NCBI GenBank assembly: GCA_964304625.1
Contig: OZ199838.1
Location: 6,386,001 to 6,450,000, forward strand
Direction: 5' to 3'
DNA: 64,000 nucleotides
Source: Kudoa neothunni
Taxonomy: Eukaryota; Cnidaria
Below are positions 37,244 through 51,800 of this stretch, in pieces. The notes below the pieces were generated by a model. That model was not told the origin of the DNA. It did no database searches and saw only the letters and a program-made list of their open reading frames with translations. Position 1 is the first letter of the stretch. Each line of letters starts with the position of its first letter. The position numbers and the translations under genes are program-made.

Positions 37244-40200
37244 CTATATGGAAATGAAGAAGAATTGAAAAGAATATTTAATACCATTATTGATTTGAAC
37301 ATATTCTCTAAAGTACATAGTGATAGCGAGGGGTTGGCCAATCATAAGATTCAGCCAAAAAATCACATTTTTCAAGATACGATTGTGAATAGACTCAATA
37401 ACAAAATGAAGCGGCACCTGAGTAGCCATGCCGAGGAAAGCCCAATAGGAGATTATTCCAAGGGTGGCACTTGCAATATACTAAATTCGGTCAAATATGT
37501 GGACAATAAAATAGTGACATTATACCTCATGAAATAATGCACTGATTAAAAAAACACATGTTGAGGCAGTCATCTTGTGATAGCCTTTTTTAACCAATGG
37601 TACGTAAATGTGTCTACAGAATTGATAATTAGAATGTGCATTGGAAATATTAAAAAGATTTTTTTTGTAAATATGCCACCTTTTACAAAACCTATATATT
37701 GGAATATTCCAATTCTTCCAAAAATATGGAACCGAACAAGCATTCCACCAGTCTCGATAAAATTCTCTATCGCCAAAATACATCAACTCAGCCCAAGCAT
37801 TCAGTGTTGAGTGAAACATTGCGTAAAAGAACATCAACCACATAATAAAGTTAGGGCTCTAAATGATGTTGATTTATTAAATTTGTCTAACGCAGGTTAC
37901 TACTTACACTAATCAATATAATATCTTCAATTGTTCTCAGCATTCGAGGTCTCACATTATCACTCTTAATTTATTATTATCTTTATTGCACATAAGTGAT
38001 TGTGAAGGTAGTTAATCGATTTTCCATTCTTAAACATAAACTTGAGTGTATTTATGAGACATTAACCGCTGTGTTTGATTTGACTACAAACTTTTCTACT
38101 AATGAGCGATTAAATCAAGCTTACTACCCTTGTTTTGTACGTATGTTACTGGGGATTTGATTAATATTAGAATGCATTTTAAATTATAATTTTAACTGAG
38201 TATTAATTATATAGTGAAAATATTAAATAATGTGAAATTATAAAGTCAAAAAGAATATATATTTATATTTATTAAAAGAGAGTTGAAAAACGGTATAAAA
38301 CTAAACAATAACATTATTTGTTTGTGATTTTTATTTTAATGCAAATTTTTCTGGTTAAAACGAGGGTCGCTATTACTGATCTTTAGTTTTTAATTACAAA
38401 TTGACCATTTTATTTAGTATTAACATAATTTTCTAATTTTTTCTTTACTGTATCAAATCTGTTTGAGCATTTAAAAGGACTAAAGACATATTCTGCAGTA
38501 TAGTGATGAAATAATGGAATAAAAGTTAGGCTTTTCCATAAATTCTTCCAATAGCTGGATATCTATGATTTTAATTATATTGAAATAAAAAATGATAAAA
38601 TACAATAAATTAGTATTATTTGAATAGAATAATAATATTTCATTGACGAAAATATCTTTACCACGTTTTAAATATAAATTTAATATTTTTACCTATAAAT
38701 TGACAGTCTTTTCAAGACAACACAATGTAATTCTAATTTCTATATATATATATACGTACGAAATTTCCTGCAGCATTTGAGATGCCAAAATAAGCGAATT
38801 TAGACACATAGGTTAAAATTAGTTAGTCCCGCTTGATTTAACAAAAAAGTGAGCTTAGGAGATTAGTATTTTTAATCATGCTACTTTTAATATCTCCCAT
38901 TACGTATGGTATTTTTATAATTTATCATCTATTCGTATTATCTCAAGGTTATATTAATTTTGTGCTTAAACGGTAAAAAAATCGTGATTTTTGCATGTAA
39001 GTTCACGTGACTACCACCAATTCTTTATTTTAGACTAGCGCGAACTGCCCAGCGTTGCTTGGGGAAGATTCCGCCTAGAGACGTTTTTTAATAGCATTCA
39101 AAAAATATATTGAAGTTTCGGATTAACCCATAGAAACAAAATAACTAAAAAATTTTTAAGAATCATACTTTAACAAGTTGGATTTTGAAATTTAAATTCT
39201 AATTATTTCTTTGAAGGAGTGTTCCAATCCCGGCGTTCATTTAAAAATTTCGTGGCTCGGCACCAACGCTAAATAATTTAAGGTCAGCGGTGTATTTTGT
39301 TCATTACCAAATTATTTAAATCCCGTTAAAGTGTTATCTAAAGCTTTATTTTTTGGCCAGGAGATTTTTAAAAGTCGAATTCTGGCCCCACTCGGGAACT
39401 GTGTGCACCACTAACTTTTTAAGATATAAAAAAATGGAAAAAATAATAGGGATAGAAGAAAACATATGAAAATTGGTTGATATCGCTAAAATTAGTATCG
39501 CTTGACCCGGCATAAACATTAATGCACTTTACCCAAACAAACAGCTAAACATCCCATCAATATAACATAAATAATTTGTATAATTAGATGAAATAAGAGT
39601 ACAAACATCTGCATTGAATTTAACCACTGAAGGTTCAACATAGCGGACGATTTCAATGAAATCCACGGACCTAGCGCTTGCATTATAATGCTTAGATCTG
39701 TCCTATTATAGCATTCTCTACCAATTTACTATTAACGCTGCAAATATAGACTTTTTCTCATATTTTAAAATATACTTATCAAGTCATATACGTTGAAACT
39801 CCCGACAAAAGAAATGTATATGCGCAACCCCCAAATATACACGCCAACATTATATAAAAAAGTCAGATAGCAGCATTTAATCAACATTTGATTAAATGTA
39901 TATAATGGGGAAAATTAACTTCAACTGGCCATCAATAGGTCATAAAGTGTTAATCCTATTGTTGAACTCAAGTAATCCGCCAAACAAACTTTGAATTGAC
40001 AAAATCACCATTTTCTAAACACTTCTGGGAACATTTGGTAGCGTGAAAACGATTTAATGATTTTTTGAAACATTTAGAATTTTTCAAGTTTTGTATATGT
40101 CTCTTATACCCCATAAGGAGAAAAATTTAGTAACGAATGGTCACCTGTGGGCACACACAGACGGACAAAGGATTATATATTATATATAAATATATAGATA

Positions 40201-43200
40201 TATGTATATATATAGATTATTATGAAATATGTAAAGTTCTTTATTTGCAATAAATAATCGGTTTGTATTGTTGATAAATTAAATTACATTTAAAGCAATC
40301 AAAAGTGCATTCGTAATAAAATAAAAATAAATCGAATAAATTTAGGCTTAAAATACAACATTCTTGTAAAAAGATTCTTAATTAAATTATTTAACATATT
40401 GTATAGATTTAAGCTTAATAAAAATATAAGATGTATATATACAAAACATAATAAAAAATTAGACCTCATTCACCGTGCATAATCACAAAAGTGGTAAAAT
40501 TGCGGAAAATCGGCTAACTACTGCATTTATTAATATCGTTTATTTTGATTGCAATTGTTATTATTATGATAAATTGTTTATTACCACGTGATCGTACTTC
40601 TTGAATAAAAACGGAACAATAGTCTACACGAAAGTAACAAACCTTATATAGCAGATGGGCTTACCTGCTGAAATATAGCCAGCATCATTCCATTTAGAAC
40701 CAACTATGAATAATTTATTCAAAAGGTATTAAAAATAGCATTACTATCTCAGCAAAACGTTTAACAAGAAATGTAGGCCTGATACGAGGGGTTTTAGGAA
40801 AATCAGTTTCATAACAAAATGTGGGAAGCCATAAAAAATAAAATAGATCTAAAAGATGTATAAATAATAATACGACCATCAAAATGCAACAACTTTGAAT
40901 GGTAAGATTGTTGGGATATTCTACAGATTGTGTGTTAGTCGAAATGCTTTCTATTGATTAGTTATAACAGGAATTTTTTTAAAAACCGAATATTTACTAA
41001 ATGATTTTTTCTCTACTCTCAACCAAGAATTCACTTCATGATAAGAATAAAGCTTCAAGAGAATAGAGATATACAAACACATTTGCACAGATGCTATCAC
41101 TAATAAAAAATAATATAAACGCTACTTTTAAGACTCCAAGCAACATACATGGGTCCAATATTTGATCATTTACATGAAATATTGGATAGACCAAAAGAAC
41201 TGACAGATTTATTGTTTGTAATGCTCTTCCAAGTGTTTCGGTTATGGCTTTCTATTAGAATACATATTAGCAGAAAAAAAATTGTTTCAAAAATATTTTA
41301 CAATCGCTGAGTACAATAAGATGTAAATGTATATGTAATAAAATCAATTAGATCATTATTAATCTCTTAATATGAGTTACATTGTATTAAATTATGTAAA
41401 CACAGTAAAAATAGTAACAATTAGAATAAGTAAAAAAATTATTGTAAGAAAAAACAATAAAATATTCTAAATATCAAAAAATTGATTTAAATTTATCAAA
41501 TTAAAGTAAAAATATAAAATCAACCTGCTCAATTAATTCTAATATGAAAAGTATTCTATTTATTATTTTCTCATAAGCACAATATTCTTGCAATACTGAC
41601 GATCAACAAGTATTTTCTACTATACTTACATCCCATACACATATGATAAATATAAATAAAATTTATCCTGTTATTATTTGAATAGGTCTAAAAATTCCAT
41701 TGTCAAACTAAATAATTAAAATAGAGACCATACAAATCACAGTTGTAGAGAGATTATCGGCATGTTATAAATGAAAATTTCAAGTAACCCAACCTATGTA
41801 ATTAAATCCTTAGATGATCAGGAATAGTCACACGAGTAAAACTTTGAAGTTCATGAGCTCAATCAGGTATTTAAAATCATAAGGCGTGATAACAATTAAG
41901 CTAAAAGTGACACATTATAACACCGAGATTAATAAAAAAATAATATATATTGATTCGAGCAAAACGCATTTTCAATAATTCACAATTTAAAAATATTTCT
42001 TATTATAATGAAGCAAAAAACTATCAAATAACATATCCATATTTAAACGGTACTGGCTATTGACACAGATATTTTTAATCCTAAATATTATTCGCGCAAA
42101 TGCGGTGGCAATTTTTAATCTTAAGAACCCCTATACACTACTGATACGTGGTTTATTTTCTAAACTATGTTATATGCAATTATTTATATTTAATGGGTAG
42201 ATACTATTATTTTGAAACATTTTATAACTGAGTGAAATAATGATGGGTATCTAATTGAGTTTTAATGCGAACCCTGAGATATCTACATCAGTCATTTAGC
42301 GATGCTAATTTTTGGTGACTCGATAATAAGAGTACGCAACTGCAAATTGTGATATACTCTTTGATGGTTTATTAAATGAGGGAATCAAACCAATTAATTT
42401 ATATTTTAAAAATCCTCTGATCAATAAAATAATATATTCCATTCTCATTAAATAATGGGCTATTTGTGCTTATAATTCTATTTTTTGATTCGTAGCATGA
42501 AGTGTATCATTATTATCATCACAACAATGTTATCTCCTAGCAAAATACTTATTGATTACTTCCCCAGAGGTTGATCACTAAATAATCCTAACAGCCAAAC
42601 GGAACCCTTCAGTACGAACGTAAAAAAAGATTGTTACATTTCAAGTGATAACTTAACATTTTTTTAATCAAATCAAACGACTTAAGCTATCTTATACTTA
42701 TTGTATAAATACCAATTCATTATAGTTACATTTCAATAAAACAACAGATATATAGCCTAATAAAGCGCAATATTTAAGTATATATTGATAAAATTTTTCC
42801 TTTATAATTTTATCATTCTCTGCCACAAACTTAAATTTAGAAATACCGAAACTTTAAATTCTGTTATTCCTCCTTATATACCAAAAAAATCGAATATATG
42901 AAAATTTAGATCACGAATGACCCTGGTTGATGCCCGAAAGGGTTACTATGATACGAATAGGACATCAACTGATTTTCGTCTCTGAAAAGTTCTAATTTTG
43001 TTAATGCAATACGTAAAAATCTCACTGAAACAAATAAAACTTATCATTATATTATTTTTAAGTTAAAAAAGATTACTTTCAAGGGAAACCAAATGTTAAT
43101 AAAATTATAATAGGTAAAACACAAAGTAAGGTTCAATTCTAAAATGATCACACATTTATTTTCTACTGATATTAGGCGAAATTTTACGTCAAATCACTTA

Positions 43201-44225
43201 TTTTAAGGTTAGCATAAAAATTTAATGCACGGATAGAACCGTAGTGTGTATTACTAACTTTCAACAGTGAACACAGGGATTTTATTGTAGATAGGCAATA
43301 TTCAAACGATCGGATTAAATTTATAAAGTGAATATTGCCATGGAAACAGTATTCAAGAGGCTTGGTTTTCAACACAGTTTATTGTTTTCAATTGAATAAT
43401 TCTTCACATTGGCAAAAAAAATAATTTAACAATGCAACAGAGTTTACAAAATGGAAAGCTGAACGCAATAGCATTACAACAGGAGATTATCAGGATTAAA
43501 AAGCAGACCGCGCAGTTGGGTGGTTAATTTAGGATTAAATTATCGCATGTCATTGCCTACGCTTCATTTTAATTGATGTCATTAACAAATACATTTTTTA
43601 GAATTTTAAAGTTATACAATTTATATTAGGAGGTAAAAATAAAACAACTTACTCGATATAAAAGTATTTCAGTATAAAAAGAGATCATGCCAAATATTGC
43701 CAATACTAACGTGTTTACGTAGAGAAAACAAGCCAAACAACCTGAAATACTTGTAATTGTTTGTAGTAATATTTTGAGGTAGTTGGGGAAAAAAGGATTG
43801 ATATAGAATATGTCAACAAGTATTCCATCTCTACAACCGATTCGCTTATCATGACGCATCCACTCACAATATCATTACCTTGATATAGTCATCATTAACA
43901 TGCGGAAATTCGACAATATCTAATACATGGAATAACCAAATAAAATCCGAAGAAATAAACAATATTACCAATAACAACACACACATATTCACCAAACCGA
44001 AAAATCCAATATTGGCTTGTTCATTTGACAATAATGAGATTTTGTGAAAATGTACTCTAAGTTCGTTCTTGTATGCAAACATGCTCCAAGCTATTTTGTT
44101 TACCTGTTCAACAGATTGTTGTTATTGTTTTCATCTTGTTTATCGGAATTGTGAGTAGGTTCTAATCTACTCTCATCTATGCGAAGTGATTTCGACATGT
44201 AACGATAGAAATTTTTCTTGGTCAT
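37244..44225 (-). CDS. DGAT1: Diacylglycerol O-acyltransferase 1 (MBOAT)
   Basis: ER membrane enzyme making triacylglycerol from diacylglycerol and acyl-CoA. It starts [20 protein letters not shown] (44225). Exons then give [32 protein letters not shown], a membrane segment ([18 protein letters not shown]), [125 protein letters not shown] (FYxDWWN motif), [28 protein letters not shown] (catalytic His) and [20 protein letters not shown]. Two introns are long: 43652-41252 (2.4 kb) and 40674-37975 (2.7 kb). About a dozen residues usually present after FQQ (WMVPTIxNS) were not placed and may lie in a small exon in the 2.7-kb gap. No sterol-acyltransferase features compete. Confidence 0.92.
37975..40674 (-). 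other. 2.7-kb DGAT1 intron (may hide one small exon)
   Basis: Very AT-rich, with a TA-rich stretch near 40180-40200. No repeat with clear ends was identified. The protein lacks about 12 residues across this gap, so a micro-exon may be present. Confidence 0.6.
42045..42330 (+). repeat. Dispersed repeat R1, copy 5
   Basis: Begins ACTGGCTATTGACACAGATA and carries CGCGCAAATGCGGTGGC followed by AATTTTTAATCTTAAGAACC. This is the same GCG-rich block followed by the AATTTTTAAT block as in copies 2 and 6. Confidence 0.5.
43500..43565 (-). repeat. R1 fragment
   Basis: The reverse complement reads GGCAATGACATGCGATAATT and AATCCTAAATTAACC, then CTGCGCGGTC, matching the head of R1 copy 2. Confidence 0.45.
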
Positions 44226-45805
44226 ATTATCATTGATTATAAATAGTAAAATCAATTGGAATAAAAATGATTGAGGCGTTTTATGTAAGTATACGATAAC
44301 ATACGAATTAATGCGAGATCCGGGGTCTAATTATTTTCGTAGCTTACTTAGGGTATTCAGTCAATTATTCACGTATTTTTTATTCCAATCACATTCGAAA
44401 CTATTTTATACTATGATTCAACTGAAACTATTATATTTTTACACATAAATTTATTTTATCGTGAATCGATTCTAATAACGTATGCGAGGGGTAGCATGAA
44501 TCTGTGTATTGTGTACACATTTTTTTTCAGAGGCTTTCATTTGACAATAAAATTGAGTATAATATTCCAATTGATTTTTGTATAGTTTTTATTTCACGTT
44601 AATCCAATTCTGATACGAATGAAATATACCAAACGATTATCATCTGAACTTAACGATTTTGTCAGGATAAAAAAAATATTTTCATGTAAAATTCCATTAA
44701 TTTTTCTGCCAATGTGGATTAAGAATTGTCTGTTCGCGTGATGAATTATAATCCGCTGCTAACATACGCGTGCGCTTTGTAATTTTTGATCCTCTTAACT
44801 CTTGCTCACAAATTGAATAAAAATATAATTTTTTCGAATCTATGATATTTGATTATTTTGGGCCCTCGATTTTGTTTTTAATCGCCAGAAATAATTAAAT
44901 ACAGTCGAAACTATTGATTTCTGAATATTATTTACAGTGCTCACAGTCATATTATAAATTAGGTCGAATTCTTATTATATTTATTTTTTTCAGAATTTTA
45001 TTAATAATTTTTTTCTGATTTTATACGAAAACTGGAAAAATTCTCTCGTTTTAACACTTGTATACGAACCAATTGGTCATAATACGAGACGGATTAAAGT
45101 AGAGTTTTATTTATATGCTGCTAGTAAAAATTTTGCAAAAAAATTGAATATTCACAAACTAAAGTTTAAACTACTTAAAAATGATATTTACCAAATAATG
45201 TCCTCATGTCTAATTATTCGAATGCGCGATTAGAGGGTAGTTTTTCTTCTGCATCTTCAAAAGATAAATGATATTGAAACGGATACATTAGTTATTTTAA
45301 ATATCTTTTTATTAATTTTTTAGGTATTCTTTTGCAAAATTAGTTCACACGTCTAAAATACATTACTTGTAAGTATATTTTGCGAGAACAGCCGACTAAT
45401 TGTGCTATTAATCACTGATGATTCGACGTGTTGTTCTAATCGATCAATCGAGACTAATATATCCACTAACATGATGTTAATTCCACAACATTAACTTATT
45501 AAATACGAGCAAATTCACTTGTCATGAATAATAAAAATTACTTGCGCAAGCGTGCTAAATATACAACCTGTACCTCACAGCGATTATTCAATTTTACTGT
45601 TCATTTGGAAGGTAGTCGATTATTTCTAATTATCAATATTATCGCCAACAATAAATAATCTTAGTTATATTTGTTATTTTTACATTAAAGCCAGTAGTTT
45701 TAAACTTGGCTAATTAATTTTAATTAGTAATAATGAAATATTATATCTCACGACTAATTATGTAGAATATTTTAAAATAATTTAATCCTATATATTATTA
45801 GAGGA
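44226..45805. other. Intergenic region between divergent DGAT1 and PNPLA6/7
   Basis: Possible shared promoter region of about 1.6 kb. It contains R1 copy 6 (44740-44965) and a GC-rich TTGCGCAAGCGTGC at 45543-45556. No further exon was recognised. Confidence 0.5.
44740..44965 (+). repeat. Dispersed repeat R1, copy 6 (with NRF1-like core)
   Basis: Contains TACGCGTGCGCTTTG, AATTTTTGATCCTCTTAACT, CTTGCTCACAAATTG and GAAATAATTAAATACAGTCG in the R1 order. It sits in the divergent promoter region of DGAT1 and PNPLA6/7. Confidence 0.55.
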
Positions 45806-48800
45806 ATGAATGAGGCAGGAAAAACTGTGTTAATATCTTCTGTTGCGGAAGGCTCACATCGTATGAACATGAGACAATTTCCATGTAAACAAATATAATC
45901 GTCTGTCTAATTTATAGTTTTTTAGATTGTGTAAAGAATCGAATAATCCAATACTACTATTATATTGGTAGTGTGTATTTTGCCAAATGGATACTTTTGC
46001 TGTTGTTGGTTGTTATAATCGGAATTGTTGTTATCAAAATGTTTGTCAAGAAAAGAAGTAATTATTCCAAACAAACAATTATTTTGAATTATATATTTAA
46101 ATATTATATTTAGAGAGACTTAACTCAAATTTAAGTGACAAAAAGTTAGACCAAATGTTGTCTAGATTCCGAAAAAGAGACAGATTTGCCTTCTATATGC
46201 ATAAAGTTGTGAGAAAAGTATCATTATCTATCGCTAATTGAAGACAGATAATTTTTCCATTAGATAAAAAGTGAAATAAGAGATCAAAAAGAACGCGCGG
46301 AAAGATTGTAATTCTTATAAAAATTGACCAAACTAAATTATATCACCAACTTTAAGTACTCAACCAATCAGCTACTCCCACGATTCAAATGCTGATTATT
46401 TGAAATACTCTTCGGTAGATGACTACAAATATAAAGTAACAAAATGAGTAGGAACTTTCTGATTAATTCAACCTAGAAAAAAGATAGTTCGCTACCCAAA
46501 GAATTAATGTTACTGTATGACAGTATAAAAATTTATGGTCTTTTCGACCCAGATTTGTTGTTTGAATTGTGCCAAACTATGACCAAACTAAATTACAATG
46601 TTGGGGAGTATATTTTGAAATTGGAAAGGTAGTTTTATAATTTATGCCAAATGAATGGGATGCTTGAGGTTGATTATGGTAGATCGATGTTGGCTTTATA
46701 GTTGTGGTATCTGGTGAAATAAATATCAATATGAGAACCAAGGTGATTATTGTGATTTAAGCTATCGAAGAATATCATATCGTCAATAGTCAGGAAAAAA
46801 TGTGCTCATAAAAAAACTCACCAAGAATGACACTATCCACAGCACTTTGCATATTTTTGAACAATTTATGGTCGGTTTTTACACTCCTGCATTCATAATT
46901 GTGATGTGTTTAGAAAATGGACGTCTCCGAACTTAACATAGAAGCCAAAGTTGTGTCTCCCACTTCTATCTATCGGTAATGGTTGTTAGTTTTTCGATAC
47001 CAAATTTTTATCTTTTAATAGGATATCTTCTAACAAATTTTGTGAAATTATTTCCAAAGAAGTCAATTTCAAACTCAAGCTCTCTCAAGTATGTTCATAA
47101 TAATGTTCGTTATTTTAATGGCCCATCAATGATTTAATAACTCGAAATTGGATAGATGGTTATGTTCAGATATCAACAAGTTACCCTTACAGTGATGAGA
47201 GAATTATTTGGTCTTACCAAAGAATTAACCACAAATAAAGTATTTTTGTTGTCCGATCGTTGTTCATCAAATTTTTGATACAGAGCAAATACAACAATTC
47301 CAAATCACATGTTAATAGTCCAATGAGCTACGATAGTAATCTGGAACACCTTCAAATGCCTAGATGCGAACCAAAACTATCTAAAACTGTCAGGGAGATT
47401 GGAAAAATTTTCGGAACCAATGTACTCATTTACATACTCATTAAAACATAAAGTTAACCCGACTAACTTGTTGACAGGAATTCAATGAGATATTAATTTC
47501 TACGGGTAAGTTTATAAGTTTTTCGGAGAAAAAGGACCTACTCTCTTCTGAGAGTAAACCTTCGGTAAGAGACTATTTCAGATTTTCTCTAAAATTAACT
47601 CTACACACAGAAACCTTGTCTTTATTATATTGTCGAAGGAAGTGTTAATGTTGCACTCAAAAATAAGCTTAACGATAAAACGGTATTCCATTTCGATGGA
47701 TTCACTTATTAAATCGATGCATATTTTTCTCTGTATTCAAGGAAACCATTATACATTGTTCTCGAGGAGAATTTGTTGGAATTGTTGATGTTCTTATTGG
47801 CGGAGCTCCAATGTATGTTTACGAATGCAATCCGAATTCAAAACTTTTCATTATCCATTTTGCAGCATTTAAAAAGTTATTTTTATCCGTTGAAGTAAAA
47901 TGCATTTGATTTATTTTATATTTTTAGGATTGCAGTGAAAAAACCGGATATTGTTTGCATGTTGGCCCAACAGTTTATTAAAACCATCTCCAAATTTGTA
48001 AAAAGTGTCGATTTTGTTATCCATTGGACTATGTATCGAAGTGGAGAACCCATTTTTATGTAAGCTATATCTAGCTTGTTTGGGTTAATTTATGACATTG
48101 ATTTCATTAGTCAAGACGACAAAGCCGAATATGTTTATCTCATTCTTAATGGGAGGGTGACATCAACTAAAACTGCTCAGCCTGGCCTGGCTCATTCAAA
48201 TACTGCCTATAAAAATCTCACTGTTATTCGAGAATATGGAAGACACGATGTTATTGGATTGGTAATAATTATGAATTAGTGTGTCATGTTTTTACGTGTA
48301 TTCATTCGTTAAGGTACCATCACTACAAAATAAATGCCATCCTTTTACGGTTCAGACCATTAGGTAAAATTCGAATTGTTTAACCTAGTATGTCTTCAGG
48401 AGATTGAATGTAATATAATTTATAGTTTAAAACTAATATGTAATATTTGTGTTTAACTCCAACAAAATATGTTCCTGATATAATTAGTTATTTCTTTAAA
48501 AAATTATTATGTGTACAATGCTAAAATTTATGATTCAAAAACCGCGCTCTCTGCGTCTCATTAAAATAATTTAGAAACTTAACAAAAGAGACTAATACCA
48601 CAATGTCTTGTATATTAACTGAGGAAACTCAAATATTATGCCAAAAAGATTAAAATAAATTATGCTTCCAAGATAAATTTATAATTAATCACTTTATGAA
48701 TATAATTAGATAGAGAAAAAATGTGTAATTCCTTAATAAATGAAATTCGTTAATAAACATGTTTAAGAATAATTCGCTTATTTTATTAAATATTTTAATT

Positions 48801-51800
48801 TTTTGACCGATTTTTGTGCAAGATCGGTTTTTAATTAGAGTAGCAATTATGTATAAATATCTGAATAAGTTGAGTGGAAATCGTGTTAAACCTTTTAATA
48901 TAATTATTTCGTAAATGCATTTAAATGTGAATTAAAATAAAATCTTGATATTTATTTTCAAGTAACTAAATAGAACTCCATTTAAATGTAAAAAGAATTT
49001 ATTTTTTAAAGTAAATTTATAGATATAATCAAAATAGAAATTTATTCGGGTGGACATAAGAATATATAGTTGAACAGGTTCAAAGTTTCATTAAGAAATG
49101 AATATAAATGCTAAAAAAGGATTGTTTGAAATATTTATAAAATTAGGTTTAACCCTTGAAAGCTCAGTGGGCCTCTTTTTAGTCCAAATATAAATTGATC
49201 AAATAGAGTCACCTAATTATCGTAAAGTATTTTGTATAGATTATTTAACTAAAAATGAGAAATGATATTTTGTATAATAATTTCGGGAATTTGTAAATTA
49301 TAAATATTCATGGAAAGTGATTTTTGTAATATTTGGCTATTCATCGAATCTTTTAATTCTTTATCATAAATTAAAATTAATTTGAAAAAACAAAACTTTA
49401 ATATATTTAAAACTTTGTATTAAAATCACAATATACGATATTGATAAGGGGACCTAAATAAGCATTATGTAATGTTTGTTGTCGAGTGTTTAAAAAGGGG
49501 TTTGAGTTTTATACACCACGAGATTTGCGATGGTTGGGAATAATACGTGTGACTTCGATACCATCGATTCCAAAACATATTTCAGTATTAAATCATATTT
49601 CAAAGAATATGATCATAATATACGAAAGTTGTGGAGCGATAAATATGACAGCCTGTTGTTGGATGTCGACCATGATTCCATGGAAACAGCTTTATGGCCT
49701 TACTACTTAAATAATACGTCTTCATGGTTTTTATTAAATTATGTTGAATTGTTTTGAAAAAATTTTTTTTGTAGTCTATTTTCTACTCGAAAAATTATGA
49801 TAATAACTAATCTTGTATGTGAAAACTTAATCCTCTTTTAAACACTCGACAACAAACATTACATAATGCTTATTTAGGTCCCCTTATCAATATCGTATAT
49901 TGTGATTTTAATACAAAGTTTTAAATATATTAAAGTTTTGTTTTTTCAAATTAATTTTAATTTATGATAAAGAATTAAAAGATTCGATGAATAGCCAAAT
50001 ATTACAAAAATCACTTTCCATGAATATTTATAATTTACAAATTCCCGAAATTATTATACAAAATATCATTTCTCATTTTTAGTTAAATAATCTATACAAA
50101 ATACTTTACGATAATTAGGTGACTCTATTTGATCAATTTATATTTGGACTAAAAAGAGGCCCACTGAGCCTTTGTGTAACTTTTTGAAAAAGCTGATAAA
50201 AACATATAGAATGAAAAAGTTTTTTGATTCCTGTAAATAAAATTACACTAAATTTATGATATAATTTGTGTAACATTAATTTTGTAATATAGAAATCCTT
50301 ATATTTATAAGCATTTAATTAAATTTTGGACCAAAAAAGGGCCCACCGAGCCTTCAAGGGTTAACGTAGTTTACCTAATATTAGGGGATTTTACGAAAAA
50401 AAATCTATCTTTTTCTTAAATATGGCGTATTATTTAAAAATTGGGGGTTTTTAGGTCTCCCTTTTTTAATTTTAAAATTTTCTTTGTATAATGGTTTATT
50501 ATTTTAAATTTTTTCACATATTTTAGAAAGTTTTGAACTAAAAATAAATGCTACGGCAAACGGAACTTAATCAAAACGGAGAATTCGTTATTACTGTTTT
50601 AACTTTCTTGCAATATCATATGGATTTTTTCCTCATTTCTATTTTTGTCTTTACATTCATCTGACAATGGTGCATTCTAATATTTTTTTAATTTTTACAT
50701 AAGAGACATTGAATTATTAATTTTTCAAAATTTACAATTTTAAGGAATATTCATATTGTCAATTTTGCAATTTTTTCGTTTGATATTTACATAAATACTC
50801 ATTTAATTTTTCGACTATCGTATTTTTTTATTTAAATTTGAAAAATCGAAAGAAATGTTTATAATAAGCATCAATGTATTTTTCTTGCAAAAAATATTGC
50901 GTCGTTTTTATTAATTATCATAAAACTTATCCGGCATTATAATTTTTTCCTATTGGTTAATAATTTTGAATTCTTCATTTTATCCTGTTTAAGATAATTT
51001 TTATCATGAATAAAAATAGGAGGAACGTATGTTTCATATTCGCACAGGCACAAATAATGTCGGGTTAATTTTTCCTGGTTCCTGTATACTAAATTTTAAA
51101 TTAACCTATGACTTAATTTTTTTACCCCTAATTAGTTTGAGGATCTACTTTTTTGGCAAGTTGAAGAGTTAATTGTACTATAAACTTTTCAATAAGAAAT
51201 GTTAAAATTAATAACCTTTTAAAATTTAGTATATATTTGACGAGCGATTAATCTGTATTGAATTCGTTTTTACTTATATTTTTTAAAATATTGTACAACG
51301 GTCAGTTAATCGAAACATTTGAGAAATTGATAAGAATTCACATATATACTCCTTTTGTTTAATAAAATCGTTGCTAATCGGTACTTACTAATAGTAAACA
51401 TGAATAGGAACTGATGAGAATTCTTTATTTGTTAATTAATTTTTAGCGGTGTATTTTATTTGCTTTTTCGAAATTTTATTATAATTTTTCCTTTAATATA
51501 AGACAGATTATCCTTATACTATACTAAAACAGTCACTTGATTGTTCATATTCAAACGCTTATTGAGTATTGGGTTTTTAATTTAAAATTTAAAAAGGAAA
51601 TGATTTATTTCTTCTTAATCCGAACTTTTTCAGTATAGTTTACCGTATCATTGGGAAATTGGATTGTCAAGGATTAATTTTTACATAATGATTTTGACGT
51701 TACTAACAAATTTTGAAACATCGTATATTTCTTTATAATCCCATTTTTCATGAAAATATGCTGTGTTATTATTGGAATGGTATAATAAAAAATATTGTTA

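Larger units (their letters stand above)
41252..43652 (-). other. 2.4-kb DGAT1 intron
   Basis: Lies between the exons ending ILLYR and starting KAITETLG. Holds an R1 copy (42045-42330) and an R1 fragment (43500-43565). The 63-codon minus ORF at 43184-43375 resembles nothing known. Confidence 0.7.

Noticed and set aside
38000-43600. Treating this 5.6 kb as intergenic
   Set aside because: Exons coding [28 protein letters not shown] and [10 protein letters not shown] on the minus strand show it is internal to DGAT1.
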